Of a stretch of 64,000 nt of DNA, positions 38,690 to 51,200 are shown one piece after another. Under the pieces are notes generated by a model. It had not been told where the DNA came from. It ran no database searches and saw nothing but the letters and a program-made list of their open reading frames with translations. How positions within the stretch are numbered: position 1 is the first letter of the stretch; every line of letters begins with the position of its first letter. The position numbers were made by a program, and so were the translations under genes. The DNA is taken from assembly GCA_900708905.1 (NCBI GenBank), contig CAADRB010000003.1:2497303-2561302 (forward strand). The letters run 5' to 3'. Source of the stretch: Hymenolepis diminuta (lineage: Eukaryota; Platyhelminthes; Cestoda; Cyclophyllidea; Hymenolepididae).

Positions 38690-40125
38690 AAATTAGTTTA
38701 AATTAAATTGAAGGAAATTTGTTCACACTCTGTGTTCAACCTGGAAAGGGAATGATTTTCCTACGCGCTGAAAAGAGTTTAAATTATATGTGCATTTACG
38801 GGATAGGAAGAGAAGAAGGAGGATGAGTAAAAATTGTCTTTTCCATTCAGGGTAAAATTCGAATGGATCAGTACTTTAGGAGAGCTAAGAGAAAATTTTA
38901 AATTCAAAGAACAGACTTTATTGGAAACTAAATACAAGAATTATGTATGTTTTAGTACAGGGTGCAATTAGATCCGCTCTGCTTGAAACATAGATCAAGC
39001 CGATAAGGCAAAAGAATACATAAATGACTAGTGCATATGAAAAAAATAGTATGATAGTGTTACCTATAAGAAAATTCTATTTTCCTCACAAATAATTTTT
39101 ATAGTTTGGATTCTTCATTTTCCACTTTCATTTGAACGAATTTATTTACACTACTGTTATAAATAGCGCATAACATAAATCAAGCTGTCCATACCAAATC
39201 TTGCGTCCTATTTTGATATGGTGGTGTGGATCGTTTCGTAGTGGTATCTTCGGGTCGTATTTGTAACTAGTGCAATTTCTTAGCAAATCTAAGAGTTGGA
39301 TAAGGCATCCTTCAGAAAAGACCAGATCATAACAATTTATGGTACTTATCATATTGTAACTATTAAGGATCATGGATAAATTTTTATGTAACGCTGCACA
39401 GGAGGATATAAAGGCTCGTAAATTTTAGGATGACTTGTTGGAACAGAAGTTATGTTGCTCATAACAGCACAAAAACATTTTGGCAGGTTAAAACTCCTGG
39501 AAAGCATCGAATTAGGGGAACAGCGGATGAATCTAATAAAAAACGGGGAAGCGGGTTTAGAAGATGTAGATAACGCAATCAAAAAATAAAAAGTAAAGCC
39601 TTGTTGGAATCATGAAAGCATTGATACTTCCGTGTTCTCATAAGTAGTACAATTCTAAGATTAATATTTTAACGTTCGATTTTCAAGAACTGACTCCGAG
39701 ATGTGTGTACGTCTATATTCACGATATTCAAAGCTTCTTACCCTATAGATCTAGTTCTGCGGTTGATCATGACGCATTTTTATATTTGTATCTTGAGTAG
39801 ATGAGACTAGGAAAAGTTAGTTCTGTACACAATGGAAGCAATCCAGAATTTAGGAAAAGATTCAATACTTCATCTCCATAGGCGAATTACAAATGCTTAA
39901 GATATTTTGTAACTATGCCCATTGGTGCATTACTTCATCGTTCAAAGCGCTGCAATTTCCTTAGTAGTTCCGCTATAAATAGAAGGGATCTCCTTATGTT
40001 TACTCGTTTTATCTACCAGATGTTTAATAAGAATCAACAAGAATAAATTTGTGTATATTTACTTATCGGCATAGCCCTCCAAAAGCAATTGAATAAATAA
40101 TTATATTGCGTGATAGCAATTATAC

Positions 40126-40151
40126 ATATATATATATATATATATATATAT
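40126..40151. repeat. (AT)n microsatellite
   Basis: Thirteen or so AT dinucleotides in intergenic sequence. Confidence 0.9.
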
Positions 40152-40317
40152 TAAAGTTAACATGATGTTTAAATAGAATGTAGATTAGAAGAAAAATGTC
40201 GAATAAATATTTATAAACCATAAAGAAAGGGTCCATGTGGACTCCAAACTAACTCTGGATGACATTCATTTGGTAAAGCGAACTGAAATTTGTTGGGTTC
40301 CTAATAATAAGCACTTA

Positions 40318-40464
40318 ATGCACAAGTTAACTCTCTTGTTTTCCTTATTTCTGGAAGTGTTAGCAGCGAGAAGTATACCAAAAACCACCGCACACATTCA
40401 AAACTCCTCGTATCGACGTAGAGAATATCGAGTTTCATTTATTAATATACTAACATTACTATAA
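40318..40464 (+). CDS. Possible small secreted peptide frame (weak)
   Basis: From ATG 40318 a 48-residue frame begins MHKLTLLFSLFLEVLAA, which has the basic start, hydrophobic core and small-residue end of a signal peptide. It is followed by polar sequence containing YRRREYR, a basic site of the sort cleaved in prohormones. No family is recognised, the frame is short and no splice context was found. It may well be chance in AT-rich DNA. Confidence 0.12.
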   Translation: MHKLTLLFSLFLEVLAARSIPKTTAHIQNSSYRRREYRVSFINILTLL

Positions 40465-41722
40465 CCTTTAACTACGAAGCATGACAGTTTACCGTTGAAA
40501 AATGAATTTCGTAATGTTTATTCATCCTTGATCATCGCTCATTAGGTCAATACGATTTTACTACATTTATCTTGACTTTCATTGACTTGTAGTAAACCGA
40601 AACACAGTAGTATACCATGAGGAACTAATTGCAATACAGTAAAATAAGCACGAATTGTTTCGTCATTGTTTCATCACTAGATTTCTACTTATTTCCAACA
40701 ACTACTAGCATAAGTAACAAAATTTAATTGCATTTCTTGAAAACTTTATTATTTTTATTATTTTTTTAAGCAGAAATTTGAAATTTAATAAGAGGTGTTT
40801 AAAAAAGTACGATATACAGTTTTATAAATATTTACTTATGTCATTAAGATTTTAATCGACTAGCTAGAAAACGTAGTTTAAGATTAATGTACTATTATTA
40901 AGATCGCATCACTTATTTCATTAATTTTTAGTTATATGGTTTTAAAAATCAAAAAAAATTCAATCTAATCCACTTTTGCGATGTTTTCGAACTTTATTTT
41001 TTCTTAAATCGACGCGTTTAAATTAATTTGCTCTTCTTCAAAATTGCTGCAAATTTCTTTCCTAGTGGTATTCGATTGATTTAACTCTTCTTTCTTCCAA
41101 TAAGTGACACGATTCCTTTCTTTTCTTGATTAATTATTCCAGAAACATTCCTAATTAATACATTCCCTCTGAATCAATTTCTTTCTTGTGGTAAGATTTT
41201 GTAGAAAGGTTAATTTTAGTTTGAATAATGTTGTTCCGGAAAACTTTGATTAAATATCCTTTCTTATTACAGTTAGCTAAAATACATTGCATCCTACATA
41301 TCAGTATCATTCTTGCATTCTTGACAATTTGTCTTTTAAAACGGTATATTCTCTTGTTATTCCCTGACTCAATATATTCTACCTCGTATTCTTTTCTGTT
41401 TGTTTCCATTAGATTTTTAATTTAAAATAAAAAATAGACAGATGTTTTCATTTCTATTTACTTATTTAAAGAGAACTTGTTAAATGTATTTCTTCGTATA
41501 AATACCTGAAAGTTTAATTTCTACGAATTGTCCAATGGCTTCCTTGAAATTAATTTTTGTTTTAAAAGTGTGACTCATTCATTTTCTGTGATTTTCAGTT
41601 AAATATTTTAAGTTATAAGAAAGAATCTGTTTGAAATGGAAATTCGATATTTTCTTATTCCTCACAATTCCCACGATTCATGAGAGTTCATAAAGATTTG
41701 GATAAGTTTATACGGTTTTTAC

Positions 41723-41728
41723 TTTATT
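41723..41728 (-). terminator. Candidate polyadenylation signal of the LIM-homeobox gene
   Basis: AATAAA on the minus strand about 205 bases after the stop codon; weak on its own in AT-rich DNA. Confidence 0.3.
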
Positions 41729-41932
41729 TTGTTTCAACAAACTCGCCAATTAATAGTAAAATGAAGCAAAACTTTGAATTTTTAGACTTTGTGGTGAGTA
41801 AAATAATTATGATTTATGAGGTAGAGATGGAAATGAAGCGGTTTGTCTTCTACTTCTGCTCCTTTAGATGACAGAACCTATAATTTGAAAAAAAGACAAA
41901 AAAAAACAATTTTGACAAATGACTTTGGATAT

Positions 41933-42211
41933 TTAAGACTTGGCATTTTTCTTACCCTGAGTAAAAAATTGTCCCATCGAAGCATCTTCAATGGAACAGC
42001 TGAGTTGAGAGGATATTGGTGATGACATACAGGCTTCTGAATCATTCTCCAATGTCAGATCAACGGCTCCATTCAGGGACGTGATGGAAGGAAACTCATA
42101 TGAGGAATCTTCCTGAATGCCTTCTGATTGTTGATTAGAAATTATCTGAGGTATTTGCATTGAGGTAGAACCGCTTTTCTTTTTCCGTGCCCTTGCGTTC
42201 TGAAACCATAC
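41933..42211 (-). CDS. awh: LIM-homeobox exon 4 (end of homeodomain, C-terminus)
   Basis: Begins VWFQNARARKKK, completing recognition helix 3 (Q50, N51, R53), then an acidic/Ser-rich tail to TAA. The acceptor is TATTAAG. A strong donor-like CAGG-GTAAGA lies 20-30 bases before the stop, so a longer spliced form is conceivable. Confidence 0.88.
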   Translation of the reverse strand, partial: VWFQNARARKKKSGSTSMQIPQIISNQQSEGIQEDSSYEFPSITSLNGAVDLTLENDSEACMSSPISSQLSCSIEDASMGQFFTQGKKNAKS

Positions 42212-45200
42212 CTTAATAAAATAATATTACCTATTTAATTATGATATTCATGCTTTGGCTCAATTTATGATAGAATAAAATGATATAATTATATTAATAT
42301 ATTTTAAATAGAATAAGAAAACAGGGGAATAAATGATTAATTCAATAGAATGAAGCTTTCCCAAAAAAGTTCCTTGTACCTCCTCTTTTGTTCTATCGCC
42401 TTCATTCTGTAAAACACTGAATCAAAAGAGTATATTTATCAGTAAAAAAACGATAATCACATTCTCACAGTGCCTTAATATATTTAAAACAAAAGTTATA
42501 ATTCTGTTTGAAAACAAAGGTGGTATAAATATATTTTAACATTTCTCTGATTTTTAAAGAATAGGTGGAAAGTGAAAAAAATATGCAAAATAAAGTCATA
42601 TTTTTTCGATGTTTGCTCTTTACTAGCGCTTGGTGTACTAAAAATTTGACCCTTCTGATTGTTCTGACTAAATTAATGAATCGTGAAGTTTCATGTCCAA
42701 CAGAGATTTGGCTATCTTAAGGACTGTCTTTTTTACATTCTTCTTCTGAGTTCTGTTTGGATTTGCATGGTTGGAGGGACAGATGTTTATTCCTTTCGGT
42801 TTGAGTATTATATAAAACTCTACATTTTTTAAAAATTTTATTATACTTTAAGTTTTATTTTATCTAGTGCTCCTAGCCTGAAGCCAAAACATTATCATTT
42901 TTATCATTGAGAATTAATATTTCTCGAATAGACTGTTCATTTTAAAGGAAAGATCTTTTACTTAAATATATTTAATATAAAAAGTGATTTTGCACTCAGC
43001 ATTTTTGATTGATAAAGCATACAGATATGTCTTTATCAACTCAGACTCAACCTTAGGTTAGTGAGGGTTAAGATACAAGATGGAGGGGTGAGTGGGGTAA
43101 ATGTTAATGAGGTCACAACCTATCCCTTCATGCCGCAGACTGCGATCTTATTAATACTTCAAGAGTGTGTTATGACAGGTTTTAGGGCTAACCACTGCTA
43201 AATGGGATGTCCACAGTACTAAACAGCTAATCGAAAACAAAGAACAGCCCAATTATTAGTTTCTTTGGAATGCACTTTTTTCTTATATAGAAGAATTCAT
43301 TTGACGTGGACTTAATTGGCGCCCAAATGGAAAGACTTGGAATACCTAGGACATACTCTGAATCCTACATCTGTGAAAGGGGGCAGAATGTCGAAAGAAG
43401 GGATCGCACATAAGTATAAGAGACCACTGTAAATTTAATTGGTGGAAAATTCAGTTCATTGAGTTTTATGTATTACCCTTCTGCATCAAGTAAATGGAAT
43501 AACCAACCAACTTTGGTTTAAAAGCGATGGTTACCGTTACTTATCCAAAACAGAATGTAAATGATATCTTCCTGAAGGACCTAGTAAATGTTTCAATCTA
43601 ATTTTCTCTAATAATTACATTTTCTCAAAATCATAGTTTCGAATTTATGATTTATTTAGCGCTTATTAGTTGAGTTATGCTGTTAGAATAGTTGACCTCA
43701 TACTACTATTATTTGTGTAAATTTTCAACGCTAAATAACATTTTTTTAAAGTTTCATTTATCTGCCATCCATTTTAATCACTTCGAATAACCATTACTCA
43801 GCACCAAAAGAAATCACTACCAAAATTCATCATTCGGTAGTCCACGGCAGATTCAAACAGCATCTATGATGAAACCGACAAATTTTAATCTACAGTAGTG
43901 CTAATAGGTTAGTGGGAATGCGTGACCACCCCTTAAACTCAATTAAAATTAATTAGAAATTTAGGATAATTGATAAGTAAGCCATTTGATTTCTCCTTCT
44001 TGACATATTTTCACGTAGAGCAAAATTTCGCTGAATAACCAGATAAATAATAGAGACTACTGCAGTGAAGAGATTGTTTTTATTCCCTTGCATGAATTTA
44101 ATACCTTGTCTCTCCTAGGGAGAGTAGCGCGCACAGAAGGCTAAATATAACCCATCTACCTCAGTGAGGGTATTTAGCATTGAACAGAGAGTTGCTAAGC
44201 CCTGCATAGACACTCATTCGCTTGTAGTGGTGGCGCTGCTTTCCGAAAAGGTAGGAAGGCAGCATTACTGGCGAATAGGTGCTCAGGTAGCTCGCAACCA
44301 ATCATTGTGCATACAAAACTACCCGAATTTATGCCGGTAGTGAGTGAGGATGAGAATTCCCATTTTGCGGAGCGCATCCCCCATATTTCCTCTTCCCAAC
44401 ATCCTAACTTCTCCAGTGACTTTCTCTTGACTTGATCATGTAAAATCTTGCCTTTAGATTTTTCTTAGTGCATGTGTATACATGTGGAAGGGTGGATAGG
44501 CCAGACTTATAATATAGCTAATTCCTTTTATCGCACAATTGCCATGGTACCATTTAGAAATCAGAACATTTACAATTAAATCCTACCACGGAGTGCTGGG
44601 TGTGAAAAAAAGAATGCGCACGAAAAGTCACATGCTTTTCACTTTCTAAATTTTAAAATTTAAAATTATGTATAAACACCACTGTTTATTTTAAGAAAGA
44701 TCATATAAATTGAAAATAAAATTATGTGGAGATCTTATGTCTTAATTAACCTAAACTATTTCCATATTTAATCTAATGGATCACAAAATTTGGCCAGTTA
44801 TTGTTTGGGTTAAAATACGATTTGGTAAAAGATAGTGTGGATAGAAAACTTGACTGATCCTTTCTTGAGATTTTGATCAATATTTCAGAATTTAACTTCG
44901 ATAAGAAATTTGTTTGAAGGTGACTGACAAACATTCCTACCTACTTTCAGCTTTCTTAGATATAAATAAACATTTAAGGCCTTTAAAATTTAATGGCCTT
45001 AGAGAATAACAGAAGACAGCAACCTTTCCTAAATCAGAGGCACGAGTGTTGATATGGACCAGTAGCGGATTAGACAATAGCAGGGAAAGGAGGAAGGAAA
45101 CAGAGAGAGAGTTGTAAGAAGGTGAGTTGATTGCATTTCTAAATTGTATATCTAATAACGGAATTGTAAGTACGTTCAAGGGGCTGCCTGTTTTGTCACC

Positions 45201-48200
45201 TTATGGGATATTCTGTAACTGTCCAGACTGTGCACACCTATAAGTGGTGAATACACTTTCGCAAGCGAGTTTTAATTCGTTCAACATTAGGAAGAAAGTA
45301 GACGTTTTAATTGAACAAATGTGCAGAGCAGCTGATGTGATCTCTCCCATCTTAATATCTGTTGAGCACTGAACTGCTATTCGCTGAGACTTGCAGCTTT
45401 GGTAAAAGCAAAAGTTTTCAGCATTTGGGCATATTTTAATAGCCGAGATTGCAAGAAAGTAAAAGCTAACATGATCATGATATAGCAGAGATTTCACTTG
45501 AGATGAATAACAATAGATCCTACCTTAACTATTATATCAATTGGCTGACCAGTTCAACACAAATTTCCATTTCGTTCCGAGTACGATTCATTTCTGTTTA
45601 TCGACTTTATCGTGCTGTTTCCCCTGAGTTTATTCAGCTAAATAAATAAAGTTTAGTTCAACTAGTGATATAAAATAAGTTCGAAACAGGCACTAAATAA
45701 AATTAATGTCTGCTTCCTATCACTAAATGTAAACATTCTCATACCCTGTTATATTTCCACCTATCTGAGTCCAAAGGACAAAGACTGCTTAGTCCCCAGC
45801 TAAAAATTTAGCAAAGATTTAGGAAGATGCTGTGTACTGATTTCACCAATTTTAGATAATCGAAAAATGGCAAGGCAAAAATAAAAATATGTAAATTTAA
45901 ATTATTTATTTTTTGACAACCCGTTAATTTATTAGAGATATGATAAAATTTCGAAATTATATAAAGTTTGTGACTTTCGCATCTCAAAATATTTAGAACC
46001 CATAGTAATGAACTATGAAATATTTTAAAATATTTAAATTGCATGTTAAATTTGACTATTTAAAACAGTTAACTATTTTCTATTAAAAAATCAATAAAAA
46101 TCAGCAAATCCTGTAGGAAAAAACTGGTAGCAAAAAACGGTGTGTTCAGTTTTACTGAACGGTTAAAAACGGAGACTGATTCGTCAATGTTCACTCATTT
46201 ATAATTGTTCATTTCAATTTCTTCGTTATATAAATTTAAAATCGTGGTGCTTCGTAAATGCTTGATCGATTTTTCAGATTCACTTGCATATGCAGAAGCG
46301 CTATCATTGAACAATATAAGCATCGGTTTTTCTACTCGCTTGCGTGTCTGGATGTGTTTATTTAATTGCTGGTAGGTTCGTGGTTCCATTGGTTTTCTAC
46401 TACTTAAAAACATTCACCATTTCTATCTTACCGTCTTCTCTCTCTTCTCGCTATAAATAGTTTAACTATATAATATGCAGTCCTGTTCGTGAGGATCGTT
46501 TACTAAGACACAAACATTGAGCATTCCTTGGCTTAGGGTTTAATTCGATTTCATTGTTTTTCTTAGTCTAAATAAAACAGATCTCACTAACAACAGAGAT
46601 AAGAGGCATAATATTAATTAGTAATCTAACTTTAGTAAAAATGCATATTAATTTGTGCTAGCGGCGTCTGAAGAAAGTGTTTTTGACCGTTATTTGTAGG
46701 CTTTTCAGTAAGACTGACTAAATATTTTTGAAAGTAGTTTCGTCAAGATAAACAGGACGAAAATATCGTTCATTAATGCGCAATTGTCATTTCAAACACT
46801 GATTATTTCTATTTGTGCTATCTCCCAGTTTTGATTACAAACTCCTGACTTGATTATGGGAACGTTGTTGGTCGTTTTTGAGTTCATACGCCATTTCAAA
46901 TTTCATTTAATATGATTATGTTTAACATGCTTTTCAGCTTTTGTTCTGTGCAGCTATTTCAATAAATTAACAAATCCTTGTTCAGTCCTCAGTATTCTAA
47001 TATTCTGGTCTTTTGTAAATAAAATATTCTGCATATTCTGATAATCCATATAGTTATTTCAGTCTGGGGTCTGCTAACTTCAGAACTTTAGCTATCTCAT
47101 TTCTGTTAATGTTAAGACTGTCAGCTGCCGAATATCATGTAAGATCATATAGCTTCCTCAACCAGTAGAAGAAAAAATGTATTTAAGTAGCAAGACAGAC
47201 AGATGGCCACTAAACAGTGGACATTTAGACAAGCATCTGTTGCAGTTCGAGAACGAATCATGGAATTTGATTTGTGGACCGTAAAATACGCATTTAGTAA
47301 ATATTGCTCAATTAAAATCACAAAATTGGAATGGAATAAGGCTCTTTGATATGCTGACGTTGTTATCATTTGATCATTTGTTTGACTTTCAGTTAATCGA
47401 TTTCAGCTGCATTCCAGAACTAAAAATAGCAACATTTTGTATATTACTGTATATACAGTATAACTGTAGGTAACAACGATATCCGTGTAATTAATATTAT
47501 TAGATAGATCAATTCTAGCATTATAAGCCTATGCAGATATTTGAGTTAAATACTATCCACGATCCGTAAATAAAAACTGCCCTTTTTTAAAAGTATACAT
47601 TAAATACTATAATTAAAATGATAATAAAATATTTTTCTACGATATATAGCAGAAATATTTGTCATACTACAAACAATATTATGTAAAAGCAAAAAGTTAT
47701 CTTATAGACTTTCAAATTCATCGACAGTTAAAATTAATTGCAAATATAAGATGGAATACTTTAAAGTGAAAATAATTTCAAAAATAATAGAATTACCTGA
47801 AGAATATCGACTTAACCGATATTTTGACATTGGAAAAAAGTCGAAACTGCAAACTTTCCGATATTGTTATTAAAGACGCAACCGTCTCTCTTACCGAAAT
47901 GTAATGGTTATCATTGTGATGAATTTTAACACAACTTAATAAGAACGATTAGCACTGCTCTTTTATGCCTTGGCGTTAAAATCGTGTGGAATATTCCATG
48001 TTTACAGGGTCTTTTGATTACATAACTGGGAAATAAAAATAGTTCTGTAAGACATTATTATTGTAATTATCAGAAAAGTTATTTCAAATAGTGGTCCAGG
48101 GGTGACGTAATAACAATTAGTGAATAATCATATTTTTACTGTTGGCGAAAAAACGATCACAAATATTGATAAAATTCACGCTCCTGTTTACAGGTAAGTT

Positions 48201-51200
48201 ATAAATACTTAGCTTAATCATATTTTGATCTAAGCATATGCAAACAATGAGAATGGGGTGAGTAAAGCACCCGATTTATTTCAAAAGGCCATTTTAGTCT
48301 CAACTTCTGAGGTATAAAAATTTCCAAATAGGGCAGCAGGAAAAGCCAATTTTTAATTATTTTAATTCGTAAATATTTAAATGCATTTAATTTGAGCAAA
48401 ATTTTTAACTTTTTAAAGCGTTTATTCCTTCTTTAATAAGTTTGTCTGCAGTGAATATTTGAAAATCAATTTTATTAAAGTCTGAAAATGATGAAAACCT
48501 TTCAGTGATTAATATCCCGTTATTATTTCAATTTTTTCTTAAAAGTCGATAGGTTTTATTAATTTAATTCACCAAATTTTGTAAAAAACTTCTTTGGTGA
48601 TGATGCAGCAGCTAGTGTCTTCACACTTCCAGGAGCTCGACTCTATTAAAATAAGTTATCCCCCTTACAAAATTAAGATATTCCAAACGGCAATTAGAAA
48701 ACAATCACCATTCTTAAAGCAGAAGACTAAGAGTTCAGTGTAAATTAAGGTAATTTTTATGTAAGCCCCAAGCACATTGATAAGCCTGTAACCCAGTTAG
48801 TGCTATTACGGAAGCCTATGCGTCAGAACTCAGTTAACATGTGCGCTGAGTGTGAACTAATGGAGGAGCCAAATATGGGAATTCCGTTTGATCCTCAAAA
48901 TCTTCGTCATGGTTCTCGAAGGGGAAGAGAATTATAGTCGTCAAGGAAGATGGCTACTTCCTCTCTCCTACTGTACTCTTTACGTCTTTTGATCAATATT
49001 TATATCTTTCATATGTCTTATAAATATTAATATCCCCTTGAAGGTTAATTTTCAACAAGTCCTTTAAAATTACCTTTAAATCACGCGTTAATCCAAATGA
49101 CTGTATGTGAAATTATTTTAAGTCTAACTATTTGCGTAAACTGCGTGCATTTTGCCTCTCCTCAACCAATCTCTGATTGTATACTAATTATTAATTTTCA
49201 CTAGCCTCTGACTTGCGATGATCCGGATGGACTGTGTTATTTGCAGCTCGATTACTATACGATCTGAGCAGTCCTTTGTTCTCACCTTCGCAATTTATTT
49301 CTCTATGTTCCCAAATATTCATTTAATTCACCTATCAACTTTTCAACCGCTGTTGTGTATATAGAAGAAGTGGTCTAAATAGATCTTTATTAAAAAGCGT
49401 CATATAATTAGGTAAGTTGATAGGAAAGGACATAGTATTTGTTTTTTAAGTTCATACACCTTTCGAGGTGTTATTACGATTAATATTCAATTTAAAATGT
49501 AATCAATTATAATATTTTCTGTTCCAGTTTACGTAGTACATACGGAGTGGTGAATTTTAGCTTCGCTTGACCTAATCGTCACATCGGGCCACATTAACAT
49601 GACGCTCATTTTCGACTGACTAATAGATAGCTGTGTAATGCATTAAACCAGGTAAAGCCATTAACATTCTTTTTCACATCCTTTCACAATGTTGCTGCCT
49701 CACGCGGTGTTGTCAACCAGCTCTTTATTTCAGATATCCTTTCCTCGTATACTCCTCTCTCCTTCCTCTGCACATTTCTTATATATCACCAGTCCGTCTC
49801 CACACCTCGTTCTCCTAATATTGAAAAGGGTCATTGTATCTCGTTGGCCTTACCCAATCATATCATTATAGTAGCTTTAATTGGGAATCCTAATTTTTCC
49901 GTTTTAGGAATGTTACCTGAACAATTGGATGAATTTAAAACAAAAAATTTTGACTAAGTATAACAGTAGTAGCACTTATATCTGGATGATATAATATTAT
50001 CCAACAGATGACAATTTCGAATTTTCTAGACGTTAGCCATTTGCAGCAGAATTTGTCGAAACCGAGAGCATTTTCCCCCTAAGAAGTCTATGCTTACAGT
50101 TATTCACCAGGAAAGGTATTACCAATGCGCAAGTCCGAGAGGAGTCAATATTTCAATTGCATCTAACTCAGTTGAGTAAACCCATATGAATTCAATTATG
50201 TTAAAGTAAAAATAATCCATACTATCTTCATAGTATCCTGCGATAAAATATAAAACTATATCAAAATTTGTCAACCGGTGAATAAACCCTGGAATTTTTA
50301 GCGTTAAATTACTCATGAAGCGGGAGAGAAATCCTGAAATGCGGATTTAAGAACTAAAAGCAGTGGGTTATACCCAAAAAAGTAAAATGTCTTTAACCTG
50401 AATCCATGGATTGTCTAGGACTTTTGATTTTAGTTAATACTTTAATTCGATTGCTCTAATATTAATCATTCTGATGTTTCCCACCATGAAAATATGAAGT
50501 TTAGTTTACCAGGCCATGACCTATAATGATTTACAATAAGTTGAAACGATTTCTTGACTATTCTTAAAATATTTCAGTTATTTTGGTGACATATAAACAT
50601 ATATTTGAATGTATCGCTGACTTTGCAATATAATTTATTTTATCATCAGAACAAAAGGAATTAACAAGGAGAACTATCATGATATGACCCGTCCTCCCTT
50701 CAATCCTCAGCTCTGAACACGATCAACAGGACTGTAATTTAAGCAAACAATCTGCAGTATCTTAGACCTAAAAGCTTAAGATAGGAGTCGAATTGTTATT
50801 TTTTTAATTTAAAACAACGAATTTGAATGTATAATATGGTACCAAGAGAGAGTACCTCTTCATTGATTCCTTGACTGTTTTTTTATTCGTAACTACTCTT
50901 CCATGTATGAATGCATAACCGTTTGCTTTGCGATGGTTGATAAGTTAGCACATTGAGAATGAATTGTATATTCAATAAAACGAAATTAAATTTATTAAAG
51001 ACGCTGATTTTTTCAAAGGCTACTCCCAGTGGGTGGGCTGCTAACGTACTCTTATCGGAGCCTAAACTAAAAATGAGGAAAATAAAACAAATTAGTTTAT
51101 ATTACATATAGTTGATGTTGTCATATTTCATTTTAAGAGTTAATTAACTATGATCCTATTATTTTATCCTTATTAAAAAAGCATGGGAAAAACTTGTAAT

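Larger units (their letters stand above)
36333..41932. other. Convergent intergenic region
   Basis: Separates the 3' ends of the TLDc gene and the LIM-homeobox gene. It should contain both 3' UTRs. Visible content: AATAAA at 36916, tandem hairpins at 38225-38271, a (TAA)n run at about 38668-38689, an (AT)n run at 40126-40151, a short signal-peptide-like frame at 40318-40464 and, on the minus strand, AATAAA at 41723-41728 for the LIM gene. No larger gene is supported. Confidence 0.6.
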
